Positions 55,512 to 64,000 of a stretch of 64,000 nt of DNA are shown here, in pieces. Source of the DNA: Aliiroseovarius sp. F20344 (GTDB taxonomy: Bacteria > Pseudomonadota > Alphaproteobacteria > Rhodobacterales > Rhodobacteraceae); contig NZ_JALKBG010000008.1 of NCBI RefSeq assembly GCF_023016155.1, forward strand, positions 1,304,501 through 1,368,500, written 5' to 3'. The notes under the pieces are model-generated. The model did no database searches. It was not told where the DNA came from and saw only the letters and a program-made list of their open reading frames with translations. A program made the translations under genes and the position numbers. Numbering within the stretch: the first letter of the stretch is position 1; each line of letters opens with the position of its first letter.

Positions 55512-56380
55512 CAAGCTTGCCCAAACCCCTGGCCGAAATGGCCGATGAGGTGCTGCGCACCGCGGATGGTCGACAGAAAACCGCCCTCGCCCGGTCATAT
55601 GCGAGCGCTTGGTTCGCCGCACGTGAGGCGGGCCAGATCGCCTCGCCCCTAGAAGAACGCACTACGATTATCGGGCACGCCACACCGCCCGACTACCCCG
55701 CGCGCCCGGATAAGCCCGAGCTGAAAGACCCCCGTGACGTCCCTCGTCGGCGCCCCGGGGCCCGTCCGGGCCAGATCGCGCTTCTGCACGCAGTTGCGCA
55801 TATCGAGCTGAATGCTGTGGACCTGCACTGGGACATCATTGCGCGCTTTACCGACACCAAGATGCCTTTGGGGTTCTACGACGATTGGGTGAAGGCCGCA
55901 GACGAAGAAGCCAAGCATTTCAACCTCGTATCCGATTGCCTTGAAGCACTGGACAGTCATTACGGCGCTTTGCCCGCCCATGCTGGTATGTGGCGGGCTG
56001 CCGAAGATACGGCGGACGACATACTGGGCCGTCTTGCCGTCGTTCCCATGGTGCTGGAAGCGCGTGGGCTGGATGTCACGCCGGGCATGATCGACATTTT
56101 CCGTAAGGCCGACCTGCCCGACACTGTGGCCGCGCTTGAGGTGATCTATGCCGAAGAGGTTGGCCATGTTGCCTATGGTTCAAAGTGGTTCCACTTCTTG
56201 TGTGGACGTCATGAGCTTGACCCGAAAGAAACATTCCACGCATTGGTGCGAAAATACTTCCACGGCGCATTGAAGCCCCCTTTCAACGAAGAAAAGCGCG
56301 CCGAGGCAGGACTGCCACCCGATTTCTATTGGCCGCTTGCCGACGAAACGCCGGACCGATCACGAGGAACCCCCGGCTGA
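55508..56380 (+). CDS. DUF455 ferritin-like protein
   Basis: 290 residues with a ferritin-like four-helix metal site: A-H-I-E-L-N-A-V-D-L near 98, D-E-E-A-K-H-F near 137 and Y-A-E-E-V-G-H-V near 222 supply Glu and His ligands of a diiron centre. Function unknown. Starts in the bcp stop codon (four-base overlap), suggesting a joint role in oxidative metabolism (inference). Confidence 0.88.
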   Translation: MTSLPKPLAEMADEVLRTADGRQKTALARSYASAWFAAREAGQIASPLEERTTIIGHATPPDYPARPDKPELKDPRDVPRRRPGARPGQIALLHAVAHIELNAVDLHWDIIARFTDTKMPLGFYDDWVKAADEEAKHFNLVSDCLEALDSHYGALPAHAGMWRAAEDTADDILGRLAVVPMVLEARGLDVTPGMIDIFRKADLPDTVAALEVIYAEEVGHVAYGSKWFHFLCGRHELDPKETFHALVRKYFHGALKPPFNEEKRAEAGLPPDFYWPLADETPDRSRGTPG

Positions 56381-56430
56381 CGTCAAAGCGTTCCCGCTTC
56401 GATTGAGTTCGGGACGGGCAGCAAATACCA

Positions 56431-56462
56431 GATGTGGTAGGGCAGGATTTCCCAACCACATC
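56431..56462 (+). other. Hairpin-forming region downstream of the DUF455 gene
   Basis: An 8-bp outer stem (GATGTGGT with ACCACATC) continues into a GGG/CCC inner stem, but has no T-tract. It lies in the 269-base gap 56381-56649, which holds no gene that I can see. Could be the operon's 3' end or a structured RNA. Confidence 0.35.
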
Positions 56463-56649
56463 AAACCTTACCCAAACGCAACAGGTCGGCATAAAATCGC
56501 CCGTTTTTCTGCGACAAGCCTATGAAATTTCCAAATTTTCTTGCGCGATTCAGATCGCCACGTTAAGCACCTCGGGTCTGTCGGCAAGCCAACAAAAGCA
56601 CTCACGCGCCGCAGCTTAGGGACATAGGGACGTTACTGGGGATTGCGCA

Positions 56650-57969
56650 TTGCATAACCAATTGATCATCAAGACCAATCACCTGCTCGAGCGGATATTC
56701 CCCGAGCAGCGACTTTTCTTGAGATCCGAGGAAGGCACACGCTTCATCCGCCTTTCACCTCTGACACAAGCCCTTGGCTGGACAGGTTCCGCCGCCTTCT
56801 TTGCGTGGTCGATTATCGCAACCGCTGTTTTGCTGATGGATTCCATCGGATCTGGCAACCTGCGCGATCAGGCGCAGCGAGACAAAATTCTCTACGAACA
56901 ACGTGTCCAGACCTTGTCTGAAGAACGCGACATCCGCACCGCTGAAGCCATCGCAGCTCAGCAGCGTTTCAACCTGGCGCTGTCCGAGATCTCGGAAATG
57001 CAAAGCGAGCTTTTGGCGTCGGAAGAACGTCGTCGCGAGCTGGAAACCGGCATCGGTGTCATCCAGTCGACATTGCGTCGCACCATCGGCGAACGGGATC
57101 AGGCCAACGGCAGCCTGGAACAAGTATTGGCTGAAGCCCGTGAAAACGCCGAGAAGACAACGGCCGATGTTGCATCCGCCAGCGGCAACGCGACGTTGAC
57201 CTTCATGACAGAAGAGCTTGCACGGACGGCGGCTGAACGTGACGCAGTTGCGGCAAATGCTGCAGAAGCCGAACGTTTTGCCCAAGACATGATGTACGAG
57301 GCCCGTCTGCGTGAAGAGCGCAATGACCAGATCTTCCGTCAGCTTGAGGACGCCGTGACCATCTCGCTGGAACCTCTGGACAAGATGTTTGCCAAGTCCG
57401 GCATGTCCGTTGACAACATTCTTGGTCAAATTCGCCGCGGCTATTCCGGCCAAGGCGGTCCCCTGACCCCGTTGATCCTGTCGACCAGTGGCGGTGCCCC
57501 TGATGCAGACACAGAACGCGCCAACCGCATTCTGGGCGAGCTGGATCGCATGAATCTCTATCGCATCGCAGCCCAGAAAATGCCTTTTGGCATGCCCGTA
57601 AAATCCAACTTTCGATTTACGTCTGGCTTTGGGTCCCGCTGGGGCCGCATGCACAATGGCACAGATTTCGCCGCCCCTATCGGCACACCGGTCTATGCAC
57701 CGGCGGATGGGGTCGTCGTTCACGCCGCCTGGTCTTCGGGCTATGGGCGGCTTATCAAGATCCAACACGAGTTCGGTATCGAAACCCGTTACGCCCATTT
57801 GTCGCGCATGAACGTGCGTAAAGGACAAAGGGTCTCGCGCGGGGAGCGAATTGGTGATATTGGAAACAGTGGACGCTCTACCGGGCCGCATCTTCATTAT
57901 GAAGTGCGCGTCGGCGGACGTCCGATCAACCCCATGATCTATATCAAGGCAGCACGCGATGTTTTCTAA
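56650..57969 (+). CDS. M23 family metallopeptidase (LytM domain)
   Basis: Cell-wall endopeptidase of 439 residues: one membrane helix (about 41-62), a long periplasmic coiled coil (about 75-230, rich in E/R/A) and a C-terminal LytM domain with zinc ligands His335 and Asp339 (H-N-G-T-D), His383, and H-L-H at 414-416. All key residues are present, so it should be active. Start is TTG: the frame is stopped at 56617, no ATG or GTG occurs before the transmembrane segment, and GGGG lies 9-12 bases before the TTG. Overlaps the bactofilin gene by 11 bases. Confidence 0.92.
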   Translation: MHNQLIIKTNHLLERIFPEQRLFLRSEEGTRFIRLSPLTQALGWTGSAAFFAWSIIATAVLLMDSIGSGNLRDQAQRDKILYEQRVQTLSEERDIRTAEAIAAQQRFNLALSEISEMQSELLASEERRRELETGIGVIQSTLRRTIGERDQANGSLEQVLAEARENAEKTTADVASASGNATLTFMTEELARTAAERDAVAANAAEAERFAQDMMYEARLREERNDQIFRQLEDAVTISLEPLDKMFAKSGMSVDNILGQIRRGYSGQGGPLTPLILSTSGGAPDADTERANRILGELDRMNLYRIAAQKMPFGMPVKSNFRFTSGFGSRWGRMHNGTDFAAPIGTPVYAPADGVVVHAAWSSGYGRLIKIQHEFGIETRYAHLSRMNVRKGQRVSRGERIGDIGNSGRSTGPHLHYEVRVGGRPINPMIYIKAARDVF

Positions 57970-58468
57970 AAGCAAGATCAACGAGCCCGGCCCCAAAGCC
58001 GGCGGTCAAGACACCACCTCGGCGGCTCCCGCTGCTGACAAGCCGGCGATCCCGCCCAAGGCATCCACACCGCCCGTGCCGTCCTCAGCCCCGAAGGCCA
58101 AGCCGCCCGCATCGACCCTTTCGTCGGACCTCGTCATCAAAGGCAATGTCAGGTCGACTGGTGACATCATCGTGGAAGGCACTGTCGAGGGTGACATTCG
58201 CGCCCACCAGCTGACCGTTGGCGAAGGCGCAACCGTTCGTGGCGAAGTCATCGGTGATGACGTTGTGATCAACGGACGTATCATCGGCCGCTTGCGTGGC
58301 TTGAAGGTACGCCTGACCGCAACTGCGCGCGTCGAAGGTGACATCATCCACAAAACCATCGCAATCGAAAGCGGTGCGCATTTCGAAGGCTCTGTCCAAC
58401 GTCAGGACGATCCGCTTGCAACCAGCTCTAAGAAGACCCCTGCCGCGGCTCCTGCCGAAAAGGGCTGA
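57959..58468 (+). CDS. Bactofilin (polymer-forming cytoskeletal protein)
   Basis: 169 residues. A disordered, Pro/Ala/Lys-rich N-terminus (1-50) precedes the bactofilin beta-helix with repeats such as V-I-K-G-N-V-R-S-T-G-D-I-I-V-E-G and V-E-G-D-I-R-A-H-Q-L-T-V-G-E-G-A; a short Pro-rich tail follows. Bactofilins assemble into non-nucleotide filaments and recruit cell-wall enzymes. The overlapping M23 peptidase gene is a widely seen partner. Confidence 0.93.
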   Translation: MFSKSKINEPGPKAGGQDTTSAAPAADKPAIPPKASTPPVPSSAPKAKPPASTLSSDLVIKGNVRSTGDIIVEGTVEGDIRAHQLTVGEGATVRGEVIGDDVVINGRIIGRLRGLKVRLTATARVEGDIIHKTIAIESGAHFEGSVQRQDDPLATSSKKTPAAAPAEKG

Positions 58469-58500
58469 TACGCTTTCAGTTTTGAAGAACACTTAAAAGA

Positions 58501-58528
58501 AAAGGCCGCCTTCAAGGGCGGCCTTTTT
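58501..58528 (+). terminator. Intrinsic terminator after bactofilin
   Basis: 10-bp perfect stem (58501-58510 with 58517-58526), 6-base loop and TTTTT. An A-run on the left makes it usable for the converging DUF2189 gene. Confidence 0.9.
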
Positions 58529-58547
58529 CATTTAATTAAGGTCTGCG

Positions 58548-59336
58548 TCAGTCGTCAAACTTCATGACCTTGCGATAGAGGTGCCATGTGGCATGTCCCA
58601 ATACCGGCAATGCGATGAAGAGGCCCAAAAACAAGGGCAGCATGGCTATGACCATAAGCACGGTGATCAGCACGCCCCAGAACAGCATGGGCACAAGGTT
58701 CTGCAAAACCGACTGGAACGAATAGATCATCGCCGAGATGAAATCCATTTCGCGATCCAGCAGCATCGGCAGGCTGCAAACGGTTAGCGAAAACGCGACA
58801 AAAGCCATAACCCCGCCAATGGCACTGCCCACGGCCAACATGGTTATGCCATTTTGATTAAGCAGCGCATCCTGCCAATTCGAGGTGATGTTTGTCATCG
58901 GGTGCAACCCCATGAACAGCATGAAAACGATATGTGCCACGAAAATCCAGAACAGGAAGCCCATGATCAGGACCATTGCAATCGACGGAAATTGCCGGTC
59001 CTTTTGATTAGCAACCACGCCCAGAACTTGCGCCCAGTCCAATGGCGTACCGTTTCCCAAACGGCGGCTGACTTCGTAAATCCCGACGGCAAGGAAGGGG
59101 GCGAGGAACGGAAACCCAAAGGCCACCGGAATAATCCAATAGCTTTGTCCCATCACCTCAAGCTCTAGTAGTAGAACGATACCGCCTAGAACGAAAAACA
59201 GCGCGAAGAACAGCCCGAACGCTGGGGCTGCCTTGAAGTCCTGAATGCCTAACTTAAGAGCGGACATCACATCTGCGATGGAAATGGATTGAATAACTGG
59301 CGGCGACGAGGCCTCCAATGGGGTAGCGTCTGACAT
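58548..59336 (-). CDS. DUF2189 family membrane protein
   Basis: 262 residues with about six membrane segments after a short cytoplasmic N-terminus (P-L-E-A-S-S-P-P-V-I). The D-V-M-S-A-L-K-L-G-I-Q-D-F-K-A-A-P segment (near 23-39) and the following F-G-L-F-F-A-L-F-F motif fit the DUF2189 family; some are annotated as cytochrome c oxidase-related, without evidence here. GGGAGGAG precedes ATG 59336. Confidence 0.87.
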   Translation of the reverse strand: MSDATPLEASSPPVIQSISIADVMSALKLGIQDFKAAPAFGLFFALFFVLGGIVLLLELEVMGQSYWIIPVAFGFPFLAPFLAVGIYEVSRRLGNGTPLDWAQVLGVVANQKDRQFPSIAMVLIMGFLFWIFVAHIVFMLFMGLHPMTNITSNWQDALLNQNGITMLAVGSAIGGVMAFVAFSLTVCSLPMLLDREMDFISAMIYSFQSVLQNLVPMLFWGVLITVLMVIAMLPLFLGLFIALPVLGHATWHLYRKVMKFDD

Positions 59337-59609
59337 GTCTCCTCCCTGCACGTGTCTTTTTGTTGTTTTCGCGCGTATAGCGAGTGTTGCCGCTGGATTG
59401 CGTTCCGTCAAGTTCGTGCACGCGTTAAGTGCCCGTTCATATGAGATATTTCACAGGCGCGCTGCCCGATATATGCCCAGCAAGTTGGTGAAACAGTCCT
59501 TGACCAATGGGCCGTCTAAGGCTTTCGTAGAAACAGTATATTTGGCGCTGTCTTGTTCATTGCAAACTGCTCGGGGTGCGCCTTCGCATTGAGTGACAAG
59601 GATTTGATC

Positions 59610-60413
59610 ATGTCTTTTCTTAGAAAACTAATCATCGTTGGAAGCACCATTTGCCTAACCTCAGGCGCAGCAGCGGCCGCGAGCTGTGGTAACACGTCTG
59701 CCGGGTTCGAAGCGTGGAAAGCCAGTTTTGCCAAGGACGCTAAGAAAGCAGGCGTTGGAAAACGGGGGCTTCAAGCCTTGGCAGCCGCAAAATACTCCTC
59801 GGCCACGATCAGCGCTGACCGGAATCAAAAGTCCTTCCGCTATTCCCTGTCAAAGTTCATGAAAATCCGTGGATCTGCCACGATCGAGGCTCAGGGGCGA
59901 AAACGTCTGGCCAAGAGCCCGAAATTCTATCAGTCGCTCGAGAAACGTTTTGGTGTACCCGCCGGCGTCCTGCTGGCAATCCACGGGATGGAGACCGGCT
60001 TTGGCGGGTTCATGGGCAACACCCCTGTTGTGTCCGCGATCACGACATTGGCCTATGACTGCCGACGTTCGGATTTCTTTAAGCCCCATGCCATCGGCGC
60101 GCTGAAACTGGTGGATCAAGGAACGATCACGGGCAACACACGCGGCGCAAAACACGGAGAGCTGGGGCACACCCAATTCTTGCCGGGTAATGCCCACAAA
60201 TACGGCGTCGATGCCTCGGGCGATGGGCGTGTTGATCTATACAATCTGGCCGATGCCATGGCCTCGACCGCAAACTTCCTGCGCAAGAAGGGGTGGAAGC
60301 CCGGCAAAGGCTATCAACAGGGCCAGCCAAACTTCCGCGTGATTAAGGAATGGAATGCAGCGACCGTGTATCAACAGGCCATTGCCATAATGGCCGCAAA
60401 GATCGACGGCTAA
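59610..60413 (+). CDS. Lytic murein transglycosylase (MltB type)
   Basis: Cleaves the glycan backbone of peptidoglycan. The 267 residues comprise a signal peptide (1-25, no lipobox Cys at a usual position) and one catalytic domain with Glu128 in A-I-H-G-M-E-T-G-F-G, plus G-x-L-G-H-T-Q-F-L-P-G-N near 192 and D-G-R-V-D-L-Y-N-L near 213. It is a soluble periplasmic type, lacking the peptidoglycan-binding domain of longer homologues. AAGGA precedes the ATG. No gene in 59337-59609. Confidence 0.9.
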   Translation: MSFLRKLIIVGSTICLTSGAAAAASCGNTSAGFEAWKASFAKDAKKAGVGKRGLQALAAAKYSSATISADRNQKSFRYSLSKFMKIRGSATIEAQGRKRLAKSPKFYQSLEKRFGVPAGVLLAIHGMETGFGGFMGNTPVVSAITTLAYDCRRSDFFKPHAIGALKLVDQGTITGNTRGAKHGELGHTQFLPGNAHKYGVDASGDGRVDLYNLADAMASTANFLRKKGWKPGKGYQQGQPNFRVIKEWNAATVYQQAIAIMAAKIDG

Positions 60414-60427
60414 GACCTAAGAAAGAC

Positions 60428-60461
60428 AAAGTCCCGGTCAGCATAACGGACCGGGGCTTTT
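60428..60461. terminator. Bidirectional terminator between transglycosylase and prfB
   Basis: 10-bp stem with one T-G pair (60430-60439 with 60449-60458), 9-base loop, flanked by A-run and T-run. Confidence 0.8.
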
Positions 60462-60479
60462 GCGATTTCCAAATCTTGA

Positions 60480-61607
60480 TCAGTCGTCCAGGTTCGCCTC
60501 GGCGCGTGATTTACCTGCAACGTCATGCGCCAAAACAGACGCCATGAACGCGTTCAGATCACCATCCAGAACACCCTTGGTATCTGAAGTCTCGTACCCC
60601 GTGCGCAGGTCTTTTACCATTTGATAGGGCTGCAACACGTAAGACCGGATCTGGTTGCCCCAACCAGCGTCACCCTTGTTTTCATGGGCCTCGTTGATCG
60701 CGGCATTCCGGCGGTCCAACTCCATTTGGTAAAGACGCGATTTCAGAGCCTTCATGGCAATGTCACGGTTTTGGTGCTGCGACTTCACAGAACTGGTGGT
60801 CACAATCCCGGTCGGGATGTGGGTAATCCGCACAGCCGAGTCCGTTGTGTTCACGTGCTGCCCACCAGCACCTGACGACCGATAAGTGTCGATACGGATG
60901 TCAGAGGGATTCACCTCGATCTCGATATTGTCGTCGACCACTGGATATACCCAGACCGAGCTGAACGAGGTGTGGCGCTTCGCGGCACTGTCATAAGGCG
61001 AAATCCGTACCAGACGGTGTACGCCGCTTTCCGATTTCAGCCAGCCATAAGCGTTGTGGCCCGAGATTTTATAGGACGCGGATTTGATTCCTGCCTCTTC
61101 GCCCGCGCTTTCCGACTGCAATTCGACCTTATAGCCCTGCTTTTCAGCCCAGCGAACGTACATACGTGCGAGCATCGACGCCCAATCACAGCTTTCCGTG
61201 CCGCCAGCGCCCGAGTTGATTTCAAGGAACGTGTCGTTGCTATCTGCTTCGCCATCCAACAGCGCTTCCAGCTCGGCCGCGGCGGCTTTTTTGACGAGGG
61301 CTTTCAGGCCATCTTCGGCCTCGGACACAACCTCGTCATCTTCTTCCATCTCGCCCAGTTCAATCAGGTCGATGTTGTCCTGCATGTCCTGCGCCATGGA
61401 CTTATAGCTGTTCACGCTGTCCAAAAGTGACTGACGCTCGCGCATCAGTTTTTGGGCACGCTCAGGGTCGTTCCACAGGTCCGGGTCTTCGGTCATCGCA
61501 TTGAATTCCTCAAGACGATGTTCGGCCGTATCCCAACCGATCCGCTGACGCAAAAGCGCCAGGGATTTTTCGATTGCGTCAACGTTGTTCTGAGCCTCTG
61601 CCCGCAT
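60480..61607 (-). CDS. prfB: Peptide chain release factor 2
   Basis: Recognises UAA and UGA. The 375 residues have S-P-Y at the anticodon-mimic site (I-S-P-Y-D-S; E. coli has S-P-F) near residue 210 and G-G-Q near 258. The coding frame is continuous from ATG 61607, so the programmed +1 frameshift at an in-frame UGA, known from E. coli, is absent. Lies alone between a terminator and the agl operon. Confidence 0.95.
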   Translation of the reverse strand: MRAEAQNNVDAIEKSLALLRQRIGWDTAEHRLEEFNAMTEDPDLWNDPERAQKLMRERQSLLDSVNSYKSMAQDMQDNIDLIELGEMEEDDEVVSEAEDGLKALVKKAAAAELEALLDGEADSNDTFLEINSGAGGTESCDWASMLARMYVRWAEKQGYKVELQSESAGEEAGIKSASYKISGHNAYGWLKSESGVHRLVRISPYDSAAKRHTSFSSVWVYPVVDDNIEIEVNPSDIRIDTYRSSGAGGQHVNTTDSAVRITHIPTGIVTTSSVKSQHQNRDIAMKALKSRLYQMELDRRNAAINEAHENKGDAGWGNQIRSYVLQPYQMVKDLRTGYETSDTKGVLDGDLNAFMASVLAHDVAGKSRAEANLDD

Positions 61608-61702
61608 GGGTTCGTTCCCTGTCCGAAATCTTGTCCCTCGCAATAGCAATCAGGGGCGAGATGGGCAAGCCGGATGGTGGATGCCCATAAGCCTGCATAA
61701 TG

Positions 61703-61734
61703 AATAAGGCCGCACGAACAATGCCCGTGCGGCC
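61703..61734 (-). terminator. Terminator of the agl operon
   Basis: 9-bp perfect stem on the minus strand (61734-61726 with 61716-61708), 9-base loop, followed by TTATT. It lies 42 bases beyond the aglK stop. The T-tract is poor. Confidence 0.65.
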
Positions 61735-61775
61735 CTGCTTGCAGTCGTGAGTGATGCGAAGGGGGGACCCTCGCC

Positions 61776-62885
61776 TTAGGTGCGCAGGGACAAGCCACCT
61801 GCGAACAGTTGCAATTTGGACGGATCCGCCGTCAGGCGCACATTCTGGCCTTTCAACCCATCATGAATGCCGGGCAGTTTGGCGATCAGATGGGTTTGGT
61901 TGGCACTGTCTGCCCCCTCGCCCACTGACATTTTTGCGGGCAGATACAAAAGCGATACTTCCCCCAGTGCTTCGACAATCTCGACTTCACCTTCAAAAAT
62001 CGCATCGCCGTCGGCCAGCACGAAATCCTCGGGTCGGATACCCAGATTAACCTCGCGGCCCAAATCGGCATCCGTTGTGGCAATCTCGGTGGTTGCCACG
62101 CCACCTGCATCCAAGGTGACTTGTGTTTGCGCCCCCGTCGCGGTGATCTTGCCAGGCAGAAGGTTCATCGCCGGGGAGCCGATGAATTGCGCCACAAATT
62201 CGGTGCGTGGACGTTCATAGAGCTCAAGCGGGCTTCCGACCTGTGCGATGCCCTTGTTGGCCAGAACGACAATACGATCTGCTAGCGTCATCGCTTCGAC
62301 CTGATCGTGGGTGACATAGACCATGGTGCTTTCCGGCATCGCCTCTTTCAGCTGCGCGATTTCAATCCGGGTGGCGACCCGAAGCGCAGCATCAAGGTTC
62401 GAAAGCGGTTCATCAAACAAATAGACCTTGGGGTCGCGCACAATCGCACGCCCGATGGCGACCCGCTGCCTCTGCCCGCCGGACAAAGCTTTCGGCAAAC
62501 GATCAAGATAAGGTCCAAGCTGAAGCGCATTGGCCGCCTTTTCGACGGCAGCATCAATCTCGGCCTTCGATTTCTTCGCGATGTTCAGCGCAAAGGCCAT
62601 GTTATCGCGCACCGTCATATGCGGATAAAGCGCATAGGATTGGAACACCATCGCGATGCCACGCTGACTTGGGGGCACGTCATTAACGACCTCACCATCA
62701 ATTTCCAACGTCCCAGCCGTGATCCGTTCAAGCCCAGCAATCATGCGAAGAAGCGTGGATTTTCCGCAGCCCGAGGGGCCGACAAAGACAATCAACTCGC
62801 CCGTTTCGATGTCCAGATCGATGTCATTCAGGACATTGACCGCACCGTAGCTTTTGACAACATCTGTAAGTTTCAAGCTGGCCAT
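61776..62885 (-). CDS. aglK: Alpha-glucoside ABC transporter ATP-binding protein
   Basis: ATPase of a carbohydrate importer of the MalK/UgpC type, 369 residues. Walker A G-P-S-G-C-G-K-S-T near 36, signature L-S-G-G-Q-R-Q-R-V near 133, Walker B V-Y-L-F-D-E-P-L-S-N-L-D near 153, and the C-terminal regulatory OB folds (P-E-D-F-V-L-A near 288). It starts 2 bases after the aglA stop, so they are co-transcribed, which supports alpha-glucoside specificity over glycerol-phosphate. Confidence 0.92.
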   Translation of the reverse strand: MASLKLTDVVKSYGAVNVLNDIDLDIETGELIVFVGPSGCGKSTLLRMIAGLERITAGTLEIDGEVVNDVPPSQRGIAMVFQSYALYPHMTVRDNMAFALNIAKKSKAEIDAAVEKAANALQLGPYLDRLPKALSGGQRQRVAIGRAIVRDPKVYLFDEPLSNLDAALRVATRIEIAQLKEAMPESTMVYVTHDQVEAMTLADRIVVLANKGIAQVGSPLELYERPRTEFVAQFIGSPAMNLLPGKITATGAQTQVTLDAGGVATTEIATTDADLGREVNLGIRPEDFVLADGDAIFEGEVEIVEALGEVSLLYLPAKMSVGEGADSANQTHLIAKLPGIHDGLKGQNVRLTADPSKLQLFAGGLSLRT

Positions 62886-62887
62886 GA

Positions 62888-64000
62888 CTACACCTCTTCC
62901 ATCTTCACGATTGAAACGCCCCAAGCAGGGAGTTGTTCGCCATCATGGCCAAACAAAACACTCCAGTTCCCATCAGGGCGACGTGCCATTGACGGTGCAT
63001 CCCCGAGATTGAACTGGCACAGGATGCGTTCTGATCCGTGGCACCGTTCAAACCGCAAAACCTGTCCGTCAGCCTCAAGGTTAACCATCTCGCCTTTCGC
63101 CAAGGAAGGGTGCGCGCGACGCAGAGCAATCACCTGACGATAGTGATGGATCAAGGCTGCGGGTTGGGCTTCGGCTTGGTCAACGGCCATGGGTAGGTGT
63201 TCTGACGCAACCGGCAACCATGTGCGATTGGACGAAGAAAACCCGCCCTGTGGCGCATCTGCCGACCACACCATAGGCGTGCGACATCCGTCGCGTCCTT
63301 TGAATTCCGGCCAGAACTCAATGCCATAAGGATCTTGCAAATCTTCAAAAGCGACCTTTGCTTCGCTCAACCCCAGCTCTTCGCCCTGATAGATACAAGC
63401 CGATCCGCGCAGGCTCAACAAAAGCGTGGCAAACAAGCGTTGCGCATCCTTCGTCAAAGCCCAGCGGGTCGCGTGGCGGGCAACATCATGATTGGAATAG
63501 GCCCAACAGGCCCATCCATCAGAGGCGACTCTCGCCACTGTGTTCATAACTTCCGCCACCCGAGCCGCATCCGGCTGATCGCCTGAGAGCAGTTCGAACG
63601 CATAACACATCTGCACCAGATCATCGCCACGGGTGTATTCACCCATGATCTCAAGCCCGCGTTGTGCATCACCCACCTCGCCCACGGCGGCAGCGCCGTA
63701 AGGCTCCATCACGGCACGTAATTTCCGAAGAAACTCAAGTGTTTCTGGCCGGTTCTTATCGTAAAGGTGTTCCTGATGATTATAGGGGTTCACCGCCGGC
63801 GCGATTGAGCTGTTGCGGTCCTCGGGCGCCAGCGGCGGGTTGTCCCGCAACTGTGCGTCATGAGTGTAGAAGTTGATTGTATCCAGACGAAACCCGTCCA
63901 CGCCACGCTCTAACCAGAACCGCACGACGTCCAGCAAAGCGTCCTGAACCTGAGGTTCGTGGAAATTCAGATCAGGCTGCGACGTTAGGAAGTTGTGCAG
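62888..64000 (-). CDS. aglA: GH13 alpha-glucosidase, 5' end outside the window
   Basis: Intracellular retaining glycosidase that releases glucose from imported sucrose, maltose or trehalose-like sugars. 370 codons are seen; the N-terminal third lies beyond 64000. The nucleophile is Asp in G-F-R-L-D-T-I-N-F-Y, the acid/base Glu in A-V-G-E-V-G-D, and the third Asp in Y-S-N-H-D-V-A-R. These motifs match the oligo-1,6-glucosidase/alpha-glucosidase subgroup. No internal start should be used: the reading frame continues to the window edge (L-H-N-F-L-T at the margin). aglK follows. Confidence 0.93.
   Translation of the reverse strand: MHNFLTSQPDLNFHEPQVQDALLDVVRFWLERGVDGFRLDTINFYTHDAQLRDNPPLAPEDRNSSIAPAVNPYNHQEHLYDKNRPETLEFLRKLRAVMEPYGAAAVGEVGDAQRGLEIMGEYTRGDDLVQMCYAFELLSGDQPDAARVAEVMNTVARVASDGWACWAYSNHDVARHATRWALTKDAQRLFATLLLSLRGSACIYQGEELGLSEAKVAFEDLQDPYGIEFWPEFKGRDGCRTPMVWSADAPQGGFSSSNRTWLPVASEHLPMAVDQAEAQPAALIHHYRQVIALRRAHPSLAKGEMVNLEADGQVLRFERCHGSERILCQFNLGDAPSMARRPDGNWSVLFGHDGEQLPAWGVSIVKMEEV

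Noticed and set aside
56755-57996. 413-codon minus-strand frame opposite the M23 peptidase gene
   Set aside because: Shadow of a gene with all catalytic residues intact; no protein family recognised in it.
60480-61607. Programmed frameshift in prfB
   Set aside because: The reading frame is uninterrupted and no in-frame UGA with an upstream Shine-Dalgarno-like stretch is needed to make full-length RF2.
1-64000. CRISPR array, prophage, transposon, toxin-antitoxin or defence island
   Set aside because: No regularly spaced repeats, integrase or transposase genes or defence-type gene clusters seen; the HNH gene stands alone.

Overview
This 64 kb window looks like a chromosomal core segment of a Rhodobacterales (Roseobacter-group) alphaproteobacterium. 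The evidence is the gene set (AdoCbl-dependent class II NrdJ, CobK with a CbiD-type C1-methyltransferase, Bpt aminoacyl-transferase, DUF4167, DUF2852, DUF1499), moderate-to-high GC coding sequence, and alphaproteobacterial control sites such as a GAAC-N7-GAAC LexA box. I see no prophage, insertion sequence, CRISPR array, rRNA or secretion cluster. Almost all DNA is explained by ordinary housekeeping genes, so the more interesting signals are in the intergenic DNA.

Layout. 0-7 kb: an SCP2-like protein, an alpha/beta hydrolase, the minus-strand sugar-phosphate operon zwf-pgl-pgi behind a LacI-type palindrome, a ureohydrolase and an HNH nuclease. 7-14 kb: a divergent cobalamin locus (minus: cbiD-cobK-DNA glycosylase-esterase; plus: cobA-cobB-MFS). 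14-25 kb: a membrane PilZ protein, glnE, ybaK, a MarR/cytochrome b561 divergon with two palindromes, a DUF2852 gene behind two matching palindromes, an RDD protein, bpt, and ilvI-ilvH behind a leader-peptide attenuator. 25-30 kb: nrdJ with an NrdR box, a gene-poor stretch and tRNA-Pro(UGG). 30-42 kb: DUF192/tandem cold-shock gene, pdxH, fabI, gpt, DUF4167, prfA-prmC, a second ureohydrolase with an M20 amidohydrolase, mazG, and an iron-binding ABC protein. 41-47 kb: uvrA with a LexA box and a patatin phospholipase 23 bp downstream, a rhodanese, an ArsR-AHSA1 pair with duplicated operators, and lpdA. 48-60 kb: DUF924, MFS, queA, a 1244-residue AsmA/YhdP-like protein, bcp-DUF455, M23 peptidase-bactofilin, DUF2189, and an MltB-type transglycosylase. 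60-64 kb: prfB and the end of an alpha-glucoside (agl) operon, whose GH13 gene runs off the window.

How the genes fit together. Imported alpha-glucosides (aglK, aglA) yield glucose that would enter the oxidative branch through zwf-pgl-pgi. The palindrome before zwf may tie the two loci to one LacI-family regulator. Cobalamin synthesis genes supply the cofactor of NrdJ. BCAA supply is controlled by attenuation, dNTP supply by NrdR, and excision repair by LexA. The M23 peptidase-bactofilin pair and the transglycosylase act on the cell wall.

Limits: all calls rest on reading sequence, translated proteins and remembered family signatures. No alignment, folding program or database search was run. 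Start sites were chosen by Shine-Dalgarno position, overlap and family N-termini and may be off by a few codons.
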